A DNA stretch of 64,000 nt from Imbroritus primus (GTDB lineage Bacteria; Pseudomonadota; Gammaproteobacteria; Burkholderiales; Burkholderiaceae). A program made the translations under genes and the position numbers. The notes beneath the pieces are model-generated. The model ran no database searches, had not been told where the DNA came from, and saw nothing but the letters and a program-made list of their open reading frames with translations. The DNA is taken from the NCBI RefSeq assembly GCF_964332355.1, contig NZ_OZ201293.1, positions 124,001-188,000 on the forward strand. The letters run 5' to 3'. Positions 45,924 through 54,488 of the stretch are shown piece after piece. The number at the start of each line of letters is the position of its first letter. Position 1 is the stretch's first letter.

Positions 45924-46958
45924 ATGCTGGTATCGAACATTCTCGTGATCGGCGGTTCCGGTTTTATCGGAAGCCATGTCCTGGCCCGCCTGGCCGCACT
46001 CGCGGCGACCCCGGGCGAACGCCTGCCCGAGCCGGTCACGCGTGCCGCATGGGTGCCGGGCGCGCTGCCGGACCGCGTACCCGGGCGTATCCTGGCACCC
46101 ACGCGGGATCTGCGCGGTGTGCGCCATCTGCTGCCCCTCCCGGTGGAGCTGGTCGAGGCCGATGTCCATGACGACGCCACGCTTGACCGCTTGCTTGCCG
46201 CGCTGGGTGAGGACGGCACGGTCATCAACCTGGTCGGTATCCTGCACGATCGTCGCGGCACGCCGTATGGTCCTGGTTTCGCCAAGGCTCACGTGGCCCT
46301 GCCGCGTCGCCTCGTCGCTATGTGCGCGCGGCATGGCGTGCGCCGGCTGCTGCATATGAGCGCGCTGGGGGCGGAAAGCGCCGGGCCCTCGATGTACCTG
46401 CGCAGCAAGGGCGACGGCGAGGCGGCCGTGACCATGAGCATGCTCGACTGGACGGTGTTCCGTCCGTCCGTGGTGTTCGGCCCGGGCGACAGTTTTCTCA
46501 ACCTGTTCGCGCGCATGCAGCGGTTCGCGCCGTTCGTGCCGCTGGCGTGTGCTGACGCGCGCTTCCAGCCGATTGCCGTGGAGGATGTGGCGCAGGCGAT
46601 CGTCAATGCCTTCGGCAATGCCGAGACCATCCACCAGTGCTACGACCTTGGCGGGCCGCAGGTTTATACGCTCGAGGAACTCGTGCGCCTGGCCGGGCAG
46701 GCTGCCGGCCACCCGCGTCCGGTCATGCGCCTGCCCGCTGCGCTGGGCCGCTTGCAGGCCATGATGCTTGAACACGCGCCGGGCGGTCCGCTCATGTCGC
46801 GCGACAATCTCGACTCGATGCGCGTCGACAATGTGCTGCACGGACCAGTCTCGCCGGTCCTGGGTATCACGCCCCGCCACCTCGAATCCAGCCTGGCCGA
46901 GGTCCTCGGCCGCCAGGATCGCAGCGCCCGCCTGGACCGTTGGCGCATGCGCGCGTGA
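45924..46958 (+). CDS. NAD(P)-binding epimerase-like protein, complex I NDUFA9 type
   Basis: A 344-residue atypical short-chain dehydrogenase with the nucleotide-binding VIGGSGFIGSHVLA at the N-terminus. HMSALGAESAGPSMYLRSKG replaces the usual Tyr-X3-Lys pair with a YLRSKG form. The family includes the NDUFA9/39-kDa accessory subunit of respiratory complex I and bacterial relatives of unsettled role. The start is set by GGAGGTTGCC before ATG 45924. A GST gene follows 79 bases downstream. Confidence 0.88.
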   Translation: MLVSNILVIGGSGFIGSHVLARLAALAATPGERLPEPVTRAAWVPGALPDRVPGRILAPTRDLRGVRHLLPLPVELVEADVHDDATLDRLLAALGEDGTVINLVGILHDRRGTPYGPGFAKAHVALPRRLVAMCARHGVRRLLHMSALGAESAGPSMYLRSKGDGEAAVTMSMLDWTVFRPSVVFGPGDSFLNLFARMQRFAPFVPLACADARFQPIAVEDVAQAIVNAFGNAETIHQCYDLGGPQVYTLEELVRLAGQAAGHPRPVMRLPAALGRLQAMMLEHAPGGPLMSRDNLDSMRVDNVLHGPVSPVLGITPRHLESSLAEVLGRQDRSARLDRWRMRA

Positions 46959-47037
46959 ACGCTATGGTTTGTCGTTCTAAGTGATGGCTGATAGAATGAA
47001 TTTCCTCCGGGGTGGCCCGGATCTTTGGGAATCGTCG

Positions 47038-47733
47038 ATGAAACTGGTGATGGGTAACAAGAATTATTCCTCGTGGTCGCTGCGTCCGTGGCTGGCCATG
47101 AGCCATGCGGGCATTGCATTTGAAGAGGAGCCGGTGCGCCTTTTTACCCCGGAGTTTGCGCCGCATGTGGCGAAATACTCGAAGGCGCGCCATGTGCCGA
47201 TCCTGGTCGACGGTGAACTGAAGATCTGGGACTCGCTGGCGATCTGCGAATACCTGGCCGAAAAATTTCCGGAAAAGAATCTCTGGCCGAAAGACGCCGC
47301 CAAGCGCGCCGAAGCGCGTTCGGTCGCCGCCGAAATGCATTCCGGTTTCAGCCCGCTGCGTGTCAACCTGCCGATGAACATTCGCGCTTCGCTGCCGACG
47401 ACGCGCTGGACGCATGTGGTGCAGCGCGACATCGACCGCGTCATCGAAATCTGGACCGGCCTGCGCGAGCGCCATGCGGCGGATGGTCCCTTCCTGTTCG
47501 GCGAGTTCAGCATTGCCGATGCATTCTATGCGCCCGTGGTAACGCGCTTCCACACCTACCAGGTCAAGCTGCCGGCACTCGCGCAGGCCTACGCTGACCA
47601 CATCCGCAGCCTGCCTGCCATGCAGAAATGGATTGCCGGCGCGAACACCGAACGCGACTTCCTCGTCTCGCAGGAGCCGTACCGCCACGTGCCGGATTTT
47701 GCCGATCCGATCATGGTGACTGGAGGCCACTGA
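47038..47733 (+). CDS. glutathione S-transferase family protein
   Basis: A 231-residue protein with a thioredoxin-fold N-terminus (LVMGNKNYSSWSLRPWLAMS), the conserved glutathione-binding VPILVDGELKIWDSLAICEYL (cis-Pro and Ser), and an all-helical C-terminal domain with FLFGEFSIADAFYAPV. The physiological substrate is unknown. ATG 47038 is chosen by homology. It ends four bases before cca. Confidence 0.92.
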   Translation: MKLVMGNKNYSSWSLRPWLAMSHAGIAFEEEPVRLFTPEFAPHVAKYSKARHVPILVDGELKIWDSLAICEYLAEKFPEKNLWPKDAAKRAEARSVAAEMHSGFSPLRVNLPMNIRASLPTTRWTHVVQRDIDRVIEIWTGLRERHAADGPFLFGEFSIADAFYAPVVTRFHTYQVKLPALAQAYADHIRSLPAMQKWIAGANTERDFLVSQEPYRHVPDFADPIMVTGGH

Positions 47734-47737
47734 GCCC

Positions 47738-48985
47738 ATGCAGGTTTATGCCGTCGGCGGCGCCATCCGCGACCGTTTGCTGGGTTTGCCGGGCAAGGAC
47801 CGCGATTACGTCGTGGTCGGCGGCACGCCGGAACAGATGGCCGCGCTCGGCTACCGGCCGGTCGGCAAGGATTTTCCCGTGTTCCTGCATCCGCAGACGC
47901 AGGAGGAATACGCGCTGGCCCGCACCGAGCGCAAGACCGCGGCGGGCTACAAGGGCTTTGCCTTCTACTTCGCGCCCGATGTGACGCTCGAGGAAGATCT
48001 GCAGCGCCGTGACCTCACCATCAATGCCATGGCCCAGGCCGTGGATGCGGATGGTGTGTTGTCCGGTCCGGTGATCGATCCGTTCGGCGGGCAGCGTGAT
48101 CTCGCGGCGCGCGTGTTCCGGCATGTGTCCGACGCGTTCGCGGAGGATCCCGTGCGCATCCTGCGCATTGCGCGTTTCGCTGCGCGCTTTGCCGACTTTA
48201 CCGTGGCGCCCGAAACGCTCGCCCGCATGCGCGACATCGTGGCGGCAGGCGAGGTCGATGCGCTGGTGCCCGAGCGCGTCTGGCAGGAGCTGGCACGCGG
48301 GCTGATGGAGGCCGCGCCCGTGCGCATGTTCGACGTGTTGCGCGACTGCGGGGCGCTGGCGCGCCTGTTGCCCGAGCTCGATCGCTTGTGGGGCGTGCCG
48401 CAGCGTGCCGATTACCATCCGGAAATCGACACCGGCGTGCACGTCATGATGGTGCTGGCGATGACTGCGCGGCTGCAGGCGCCGTTGCCCGTGCGTTTCG
48501 CCGCGCTGATGCACGACCTTGGCAAGGGCACCACGCCGCCCGACGTCCTGCCGCGTCATATTGGCCACGAGGGCCGTAGCGTGCATCTGCTGGAAGCTGT
48601 CTGCAAGCGCCTGCGCGTGCCCAACGACTGCCGCGATCTGGCGCGCGTGGTCGCGCAGGAGCATGGCAATATCCACCGCAGTGGCGAGTTCGGCGCGGCC
48701 GCGTTGCTGCGGCTGCTCGAGCGCTGCGATGCCTTGCGCAAGCCCGAGCGTTTCGCCCAGGTGATCCAGGCCTGCGAGGCCGATGCGCGCGGGCGGCTGG
48801 GGCATGAGGAGGCGCAGTATCCGCAGGGGCAGCGCTTGCTGCGCGCGCTTGCCGTGGTCAACACAGTCGATGCCGGCGCGGTTGCGCGCCAGTGCGCGGC
48901 GGATCCGTCCGCCATCCGCGCACGCGTGCATGATGCACGCGCTGCCGCACTTGAAGAAGCCCTGCGTGCCGGGGCGCTTGAATGA
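47738..48985 (+). CDS. cca: multifunctional CCA-adding tRNA nucleotidyltransferase
   Basis: A 415-residue enzyme that adds or repairs the 3'-CCA of tRNA. The class II head MQVYAVGGAIRDRLLGLPGK, the DYVVVG catalytic Asp region, RDLTINAMA and EDPVRILRIARFAARF (template region) are complete. The C-terminal half carries an HD phosphohydrolase domain (HPEIDTGVHVMMV, MHDLGKGTTP), so it belongs to the form with 2'-phosphodiesterase and phosphatase activity. It starts four bases after the GST gene and is followed 37 bases on by a MarR-type gene. Confidence 0.96.
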   Translation: MQVYAVGGAIRDRLLGLPGKDRDYVVVGGTPEQMAALGYRPVGKDFPVFLHPQTQEEYALARTERKTAAGYKGFAFYFAPDVTLEEDLQRRDLTINAMAQAVDADGVLSGPVIDPFGGQRDLAARVFRHVSDAFAEDPVRILRIARFAARFADFTVAPETLARMRDIVAAGEVDALVPERVWQELARGLMEAAPVRMFDVLRDCGALARLLPELDRLWGVPQRADYHPEIDTGVHVMMVLAMTARLQAPLPVRFAALMHDLGKGTTPPDVLPRHIGHEGRSVHLLEAVCKRLRVPNDCRDLARVVAQEHGNIHRSGEFGAAALLRLLERCDALRKPERFAQVIQACEADARGRLGHEEAQYPQGQRLLRALAVVNTVDAGAVARQCAADPSAIRARVHDARAAALEEALRAGALE

Positions 48986-49022
48986 GGCCGGCCCTGTGCC
49001 GGCATTGAAGGAATCCCAGCAG

Positions 49023-49592
49023 ATGCCGACTGACCGCCCGTCCGACATGTCCGATCCGCCGACGGAGGGTGCCGCGCCCGAGGCTGGCATGGCCGGGCAC
49101 AAGTCCGCGGCGGCTGCGCCGGCGGCGCCCTACGATCCGAGCTGGGAGGCCCTGCGTTCTCGGCCCGGCTACCTGATCCGGCGTCTCAATCAGATTCACT
49201 ACGCGATGTTCATCGAGGAATGCACGGCCGAAGGCATCACGCCCGTGCAGTACGGCATCCTCACCGTGCTCGCTACCCAGCCTGGCCTGGACCAGACGGC
49301 CATCGGCTTTGAGCTTGGGCTGGACCGCACCACCACGGCCGACGTGCTGCGCCGGCTCGAAGAGAAGGGTTATCTCGAGCGCCGCGTGAATCCGGCCGAT
49401 CGCCGCTCGCGGCAGGCCTACATCACGGCCGAGGGGCAGCGCCTCAAGGACGCGCTGCACGCCGGCATGCAGCGCTCGCAGGATCGCTTTCTCGCGCCGC
49501 TGTCAGCCGAGGACCGCGCACGCTTCATGGCGCTGCTGACTACGCTGGTGGAATGCAACAACCAGTACGGACGCGCTGCTGCACGCGTGTAG
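49023..49592 (+). CDS. MarR-family transcriptional regulator
   Basis: A 189-residue protein. The first 55 residues are Pro/Ala-rich and likely flexible. The winged helix follows: PVQYGILTVLATQPGLDQT, AIGFELGLDRTTTADVLRRL (recognition helix) and the wing EKGYLERRVNPADRRSRQAY. The ligand and target are unknown; the gene is 37 bases behind cca and has no obvious adjacent target. AAGGAA is 10 bases before the ATG. Confidence 0.9.
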   Translation: MPTDRPSDMSDPPTEGAAPEAGMAGHKSAAAAPAAPYDPSWEALRSRPGYLIRRLNQIHYAMFIEECTAEGITPVQYGILTVLATQPGLDQTAIGFELGLDRTTTADVLRRLEEKGYLERRVNPADRRSRQAYITAEGQRLKDALHAGMQRSQDRFLAPLSAEDRARFMALLTTLVECNNQYGRAAARV

Positions 49593-49599
49593 GCAGCGC

Positions 49600-49794
49600 T
49601 CAGAGCAGCTTGCCGATGAGTACCGCCACCAGCGACAGCAGGATGGTGGAGGCGAACGGCAGCATGAACTCGCGCCCGAACAGACGGAAATTGAGATCGC
49701 CCGGCAGGCGTCCGAGCCCGAGTTTCTTCAGCCACGGCAGCGCCGATGACAGGATCATCACGGTCAGGAAGATGGTCAGGACCCAGCGCAGCAT
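49600..49794 (-). CDS. DUF2905 small membrane protein
   Basis: A 64-residue protein with two hydrophobic spans (MLRWVLTIFLTVMILSSALP; STILLSLVAVLIGKLL) around a conserved WLKKLGLGRLPGDLNFR loop, the DUF2905 signature. Function unknown. The ATG at 49792-49794 is fixed by family length; the open frame extends further but reads as low-complexity sequence. It is convergent with the MarR-type gene. Confidence 0.9.
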   Translation of the reverse strand: MLRWVLTIFLTVMILSSALPWLKKLGLGRLPGDLNFRLFGREFMLPFASTILLSLVAVLIGKLL

Positions 49795-49945
49795 GCTCAG
49801 TGTCGATGGTGGGGATGGTGGACTCCGGCAGGCGCCGGAGGGCATGGGGGACGGCCGGTCAGCCACATGCGTCGCGATGCAGGTCGCGGGCAAAGCGTAT
49901 TGTCGGTTGAGCGCATGATACCCGCGTCGCGTGACACATGACGCA

Positions 49946-51133
49946 TCACGCGTCCGTCAGAAGACGGTGCGCACGGTCGCCGCGTGCAAAACCGCTCAGC
50001 GTGCCGGTATCGATATCACGTGTCAGCGCGATGGCCTTGAACAGCTCGCCCATCTCCGCTTCCGACAGGAGCCGCTGCGCAGCGTTGGAGGCCGGCAGGA
50101 ACGTCGTGGCATCGCGCGGGTCGAGCTCCATCAGCATTTCCATCAGGCCCGCGTTCATCAGGAAGCGCGCCTGGCTCGTGTAGCCGGCCAGCGTCAGGCC
50201 GTGCGCCATGGCCTGCTGCGCAATGCCTGTGAAATTGACGTGCGCGGTGATGTCCTGCAGGCCCGGCAGGAAGAACGGGTCGTCGTGCGCATGCTGGCGG
50301 TAGTGGCACATCAGCGTGCCGTGCTCGCGCTGCGCGTGGTAGTACTCCGCTGCCGGAAAACCGTAGTCGAACAGCAGCACCAGGCCGCGTTCGAGCCGTT
50401 CCGCCACGCTGGCGATAAAGGCTTCGCCGGCCTCGTGCGTTTCGGTCTGGATGTCGTGCCCGCCCGGCACCTGGGCCAGCACCGCCGGAACATCCAGCGG
50501 CGCGCTGAAGGCATCGGGCGCGGGCTGCCAGGCAAAACCGTCACCGGCGCGGCGCACGCCCTGCTCGCGCCAGAGCCCATGACGGCGCGCCCAGACGCGT
50601 ACCGGCATGGCATCCAGCACCTCATTGCCGAGCACGATCCCTTCGATGCGTTCCGGTAGGGCATCGAGCCACACGACCTGTCCGGCATGTGCTGCCAGCG
50701 CGACCTGCTGGCGCGCACGCAGCTCGCCCGACAGCTCGACGATGGCATATTCCCGGCACGGCACGCCGAGCGCGGCCAGCTCGCCGAGGATCTGCGCCGC
50801 CAGCCGGCCAGTACCCGCCCCGAATTCGATGATACGGTCGAGGCCGTGCTCTTCCATGACTTCCGCCAGCTGGCGGGCCACCGTGCGACCGAACAGCGGC
50901 GACAGTTCCGGGGCGGTGATGAAGTCGCCGCCATCCGCCACGCTGCGCCCAAACTTGGACGCACCACCGCTGTAATAGCCGAGGCCGGGCGCGTACAGCG
51001 CCAGCTCCATGAAGCGCGAGAACGGCAGCCAGCCGCCGGCGGCGTCGAGCGCTGCGCCAATATGTGATGTCAGGGCGACGGACTGCGCCAGCGCGTCGGG
51101 GGAGGGAAGCGGTAAACTAGCTGTTTTCTGCAT
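49946..51133 (-). CDS. SAM-dependent methyltransferase, MidA/NDUFAF7 type
   Basis: A 395-residue protein of COG1565. The N-terminus (FMELALYAPGLGYYSGGASK) and SPLFGRTVARQLAEVM precede the SAM-binding IIEFGAGTGRLAAQIL; GNEVLDAMPVRV, LLFDYGFPAAEYYHA and DITAHVNFTGIAQQA are family-specific. In mitochondria the homologue methylates an arginine of complex I subunit NDUFS2; the bacterial substrate is not known. It starts 15 bases from the divergent SDR gene. Confidence 0.92.
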   Translation of the reverse strand: MQKTASLPLPSPDALAQSVALTSHIGAALDAAGGWLPFSRFMELALYAPGLGYYSGGASKFGRSVADGGDFITAPELSPLFGRTVARQLAEVMEEHGLDRIIEFGAGTGRLAAQILGELAALGVPCREYAIVELSGELRARQQVALAAHAGQVVWLDALPERIEGIVLGNEVLDAMPVRVWARRHGLWREQGVRRAGDGFAWQPAPDAFSAPLDVPAVLAQVPGGHDIQTETHEAGEAFIASVAERLERGLVLLFDYGFPAAEYYHAQREHGTLMCHYRQHAHDDPFFLPGLQDITAHVNFTGIAQQAMAHGLTLAGYTSQARFLMNAGLMEMLMELDPRDATTFLPASNAAQRLLSEAEMGELFKAIALTRDIDTGTLSGFARGDRAHRLLTDA

Positions 51134-51148
51134 CCTGCGATTGTAACA

Positions 51149-51961
51149 ATGCCGACCCCGTCTTCTTCTGCCCCCGCATTGCCTCGTGGCGTGGCGCTGG
51201 TCACCGGCGCTGCCCGGCGGCTGGGCCGCGTCATCGCCCTGTCGCTGGCGCAGCGCGGCTGGGATGTCGCGGTACATTGCCATCGCTCGCTGGCCGAAGC
51301 CGAGGCCGTGGCCGCCGAGATTGCCGCGCTGGGCCGCCGCAGCGTGGTGCTGCAGGCTGACCTGGCCGACGAGGCGGCGACCGCGCAGTTGATCGAACGT
51401 TGCCGCGCGGCGCTTGGGACCCCGGCCTGCCTCGTCAACAACGCCTCTCTGTTCCAGTACGACGTGGCGCAAAGCTTTGGCTATGCTTCGCTCGATACGC
51501 ACATGCGCACCAATGTAGCGGCACCGCTCACCCTGTCGCGCGCGCTGTATCGTGCGCTGGAAAGCGAAGCCGTGGATGGCGCAAACGCTGCGCAGCGCGG
51601 CGTGGTCATCAATCTGCTCGACCAGAAGCTCAGCAACCTGAATCCGGATTTTCTGTCGTACACGCTGTCGAAAGCCGCGCTGCAGACAGCGACGGTGCTG
51701 CTGGCCCAGGCGCTGGCGCCGCGCCTGCGCGTGGTGGGCCTCGCACCCGGCATCACGCTGGTCTCGGGCACGCAGAGCGACGCCAGCTTTGCCGCTGCGC
51801 ACCGCATGACGCCGCTGGGCCGCTCCTCGACGCCGGAAGACATTGCCGGTGCGGTGTGCTATCTGGCCGAGGCTGATGCGATCACGGGCACGACGCTGTA
51901 TGTGGATGGCGGGCAACACCTGATGCCGCTCGATCGCGATGTAATGTTCCTCACCGAATGA
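51149..51961 (+). CDS. short-chain dehydrogenase, FolM-like pteridine reductase
   Basis: A 270-residue SDR. Cofactor motif ALVTGAARRLGRVIALSLAQ (the extra Arg pair favours NADPH), the NNASLFQYDV segment and the catalytic Tyr-X3-Lys in SYTLSKAALQ. TGAARRLGR and the C-terminal GTTLYVDGGQHLMP resemble dihydromonapterin reductase FolM and other pteridine reductases. Its partner folB starts 45 bases on, which supports a pterin role. The reaction is inferred. Confidence 0.85.
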   Translation: MPTPSSSAPALPRGVALVTGAARRLGRVIALSLAQRGWDVAVHCHRSLAEAEAVAAEIAALGRRSVVLQADLADEAATAQLIERCRAALGTPACLVNNASLFQYDVAQSFGYASLDTHMRTNVAAPLTLSRALYRALESEAVDGANAAQRGVVINLLDQKLSNLNPDFLSYTLSKAALQTATVLLAQALAPRLRVVGLAPGITLVSGTQSDASFAAAHRMTPLGRSSTPEDIAGAVCYLAEADAITGTTLYVDGGQHLMPLDRDVMFLTE

Positions 51962-52006
51962 ACGATTTGCCGGCACGTCGACGTGCCTAACGCCCTAGGA
52001 AGTGAA

Positions 52007-52402
52007 ATGTTTCCAGCCTTGTCCCACGCGCCGCTGGCGCAGTGCCGCCGCCTGTTCCTGCGCAACTTCGAAGTCATGATCAATATTGGCGTGCATGAGT
52101 TCGAGAAAAAGGGCGAACAGCGCGTGCTGGTGAATATCGACCTGTTCGTGCCCCTGGCGCAGACCACGCCCCAGCATGATCGCCTCGAAGAAGTCGTTGA
52201 CTACGATTTCATGCGCGAGACCGTGGTGCAGCGTATGTCGCAGGGGCACGTGCATCTGCAGGAAACCCTGTGTGACGACGTAGCGCGGACACTGCTGGCC
52301 CATCCGCGGGTACTGGCCGTGCGCGTGTCGACCGAAAAGCCCGATGTCTACCCGGACTGCGAGTCTGTTGGCGTCGAAGTCTTTCATATCAAGGAAGCCT
52401 GA
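52007..52402 (+). CDS. folB: dihydroneopterin aldolase
   Basis: A 131-residue aldolase cleaving dihydroneopterin in folate synthesis. INIGVHEFEKKGEQRVLVNI (active-site Glu), VVDYDFMRETVVQRM and the C-terminal VRVSTEKPDVYPDCESVGVE (catalytic Lys-Pro region) are visible. The ATG at 52007 has AGGAAGTG upstream; an earlier in-frame start (51983) lacks one. It ends two bases before the ttcA ATG, so folM-like, folB and ttcA look co-transcribed. Confidence 0.92.
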   Translation: MFPALSHAPLAQCRRLFLRNFEVMINIGVHEFEKKGEQRVLVNIDLFVPLAQTTPQHDRLEEVVDYDFMRETVVQRMSQGHVHLQETLCDDVARTLLAHPRVLAVRVSTEKPDVYPDCESVGVEVFHIKEA

Positions 52403-52403
52403 C

Positions 52404-53393
52404 ATGAACGCTGTCATTCTCCCGTCGGCGGACATGGCCGGGGATCACGCTGCCGGGCAAGCCACGGCGCGCCGCACCCGGCCGAGCCGCGAAGACAAGG
52501 CGGCATTCGAAGCCCGCAAGCTGGAAAAGCGGCTGTGCCGCCTGACTGGCCAGGCGATCGGCGACTACAACATGATCGAGCCTGGCGACCGGGTCATGGT
52601 GTGCATGTCGGGCGGCAAGGATTCCTATGCCATGCTCGACATCCTGCTCAAGCTGCGCGCGCGGGCGCCAGTGGCCTTCGACATCATTGCCGTCAACCTT
52701 GACCAGAAGCAGCCCGGTTTTCCCGAGCATGTCCTGCCCGACTATCTCACGTCGCTTGGCGTGCCGTTCCATATCGAGAACCAGGATACCTATTCCATCG
52801 TGCAGCGCGTGGTGCCCGAGGGCAAGACCACGTGTTCCCTGTGCTCGCGACTGCGCCGCGGCATTCTCTATCGCGTGGCGGGCGAGCTCGGTGCGACCAA
52901 GATCGCGCTCGGCCACCACCGCGACGATATCCTCGAGACGCTGTTCCTCAACATGTTCTACGGCGGCAAGCTCAAGGGCATGCCGCCCAAGCTGCAGTCG
53001 GATGATGGCCGCAACGTCGTCATCCGGCCGCTGGCCTATGTGCGCGAGCGCGATCTGGAGCGTTATGCCGAGGTCAAGGGCTTTCCGATCATTCCGTGCA
53101 ACCTGTGCGGCAGCCAGCCGAACCTCAAGCGTGCGGAAATGAAGGCGCTGATCCGCGAGTGGGAGAAGAAATTCCCGGGCCGCATCGAGTCGATGTTCAA
53201 TGCGCTCTCCAATGTCGTGCCGTCGCATCTGATGGATCGCAACCTTCACCCCTTCGCCACGCTGCGCGCCGAGGGCAAGCCGCTGGCCGATGGCGATATT
53301 GCCTTCGACGAGGCGCCGTGCGACGACACGGCGACGGCAGGTTTCCAGCCAGGCGTCCAGACCATCCGCTTTGCCGGGCTCGACGACGACTGA
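52404..53393 (+). CDS. ttcA: tRNA 2-thiocytidine synthetase TtcA
   Basis: A 329-residue PP-loop ATPase that thiolates cytidine 32 of certain tRNAs. The P-loop is CMSGGKDSYAMLDIL near residue 70; the two CXXC pairs that hold the iron-sulfur cluster are in TTCSLCSRLRRG and IIPCNLCGSQPNL. GHHRDDILETLFLNMFYGG is characteristic of TtcA. The ATG is one base past the folB stop, with AAGGAA upstream. The first 45 residues are a variable basic extension. Confidence 0.96.
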   Translation: MNAVILPSADMAGDHAAGQATARRTRPSREDKAAFEARKLEKRLCRLTGQAIGDYNMIEPGDRVMVCMSGGKDSYAMLDILLKLRARAPVAFDIIAVNLDQKQPGFPEHVLPDYLTSLGVPFHIENQDTYSIVQRVVPEGKTTCSLCSRLRRGILYRVAGELGATKIALGHHRDDILETLFLNMFYGGKLKGMPPKLQSDDGRNVVIRPLAYVRERDLERYAEVKGFPIIPCNLCGSQPNLKRAEMKALIREWEKKFPGRIESMFNALSNVVPSHLMDRNLHPFATLRAEGKPLADGDIAFDEAPCDDTATAGFQPGVQTIRFAGLDDD

Positions 53394-53452
53394 GCCTGAT
53401 GGCCGCTGGCGGCTCCGCGTTGCACAGCGGCATTGTCGGGCCTGCCTAAGCG

Positions 53453-54364
53453 CTAGCTGCGGCGCATCAGCGCCTGCGTATCATCGAGCCAGCCCTGCAG
53501 CCGCTTAACCGCATGCTGGCGCTGGGCGGGCGTGGTCAGGTTGGCGATCTGCACCGCCAGCTGGATGCCGGCATCGCTGTCCGACTGGTTGGCCTGTTCG
53601 CGCCAGGTCGCGTCGAAACGCTCCAGCCGCCGGACCACTTCACTGCGCTCGGGCCGCTCCGTGACCACTTCACGCGCCAGTGCCAGCCATGCCTGTTGCC
53701 GCCGCTCGCGCAGCGCCAGCCGCTCCGCCGTGGTCCGTACCACCGCGGCGACGGCTATGCGGATCTGCCGTTCCTGCTCCGCGGTGAAATCGCCATACAT
53801 CAGTTCGGCATAGCGCATGACTTTTTTCATGCGGGCATCGATGCGCTCTGCTTCGTCCGCTGCCAGGAAGGTGCGGCGATACTTGGCGTTGTCGCTTGCC
53901 ATTCGCTCCTGCATGTGGCGGATCTGCGCCGGTGTCAGTGTTACCAGCAGCGCCGCCGTGTCCGGCAGCGCCTGCCGGAAGGCCAGATGGCCGAGGCGCT
54001 GTGCCTCCTGCTGGTAATGGCGCACGGTCTGTGCCGCCATGGGTTGCTGGATGTGCCCCTTTGCCTGTTCCAGCAAGGCGGCGATCGCCGGCAATTGCTC
54101 GCGGCGGTGCCAGCGGAAGAAGGTGGCAATTGCGCTGCGGACCTGCGGCGCCTGATCGCTGCTGATATCGACATAGCGGTCCAGCCACCAGTAGGCAAGA
54201 TGATCGCCCTGCTCGTAGGTGCTCTTGAGCGCGCTGCATGCCCCGAGCCCCGCCACCATCATCACGAGGGCCAGTCGGACGGCCAGGCGGCGGAAAACGT
54301 GGCGTAAACGCCGCGAAAACCGCCGGGCGAGCCCGTCCGCAGGCCGGCTGGCGGGGGTAGCCAT
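53453..54364 (-). CDS. DUF6279-family lipoprotein
   Basis: A 303-residue predicted lipoprotein. An Arg-rich start is followed by a hydrophobic stretch and a lipobox LVMMVAGLGACSALKS, which places the acylated Cys near residue 46. The mature protein is helical, with YEQGDHLAYWWLDRYVDISS and HMQERMASDNAKYRRTFLAAD typical of the DUF6279 family. Function unknown. It is convergent with ttcA and divergent from glmU. Confidence 0.85.
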   Translation of the reverse strand: MATPASRPADGLARRFSRRLRHVFRRLAVRLALVMMVAGLGACSALKSTYEQGDHLAYWWLDRYVDISSDQAPQVRSAIATFFRWHRREQLPAIAALLEQAKGHIQQPMAAQTVRHYQQEAQRLGHLAFRQALPDTAALLVTLTPAQIRHMQERMASDNAKYRRTFLAADEAERIDARMKKVMRYAELMYGDFTAEQERQIRIAVAAVVRTTAERLALRERRQQAWLALAREVVTERPERSEVVRRLERFDATWREQANQSDSDAGIQLAVQIANLTTPAQRQHAVKRLQGWLDDTQALMRRS

Positions 54365-54488
54365 GCTAGAATTTTCCCCATTGCTTGTCCTGCTTGCCAG
54401 CCCCAAGCCGGCGACGTAGCGCGCTTTCCAGCCATTGCGTCGTGTGTTTCCTGTCCATTCGGTCTGGCGCACTTGAGGAACCTCCTTC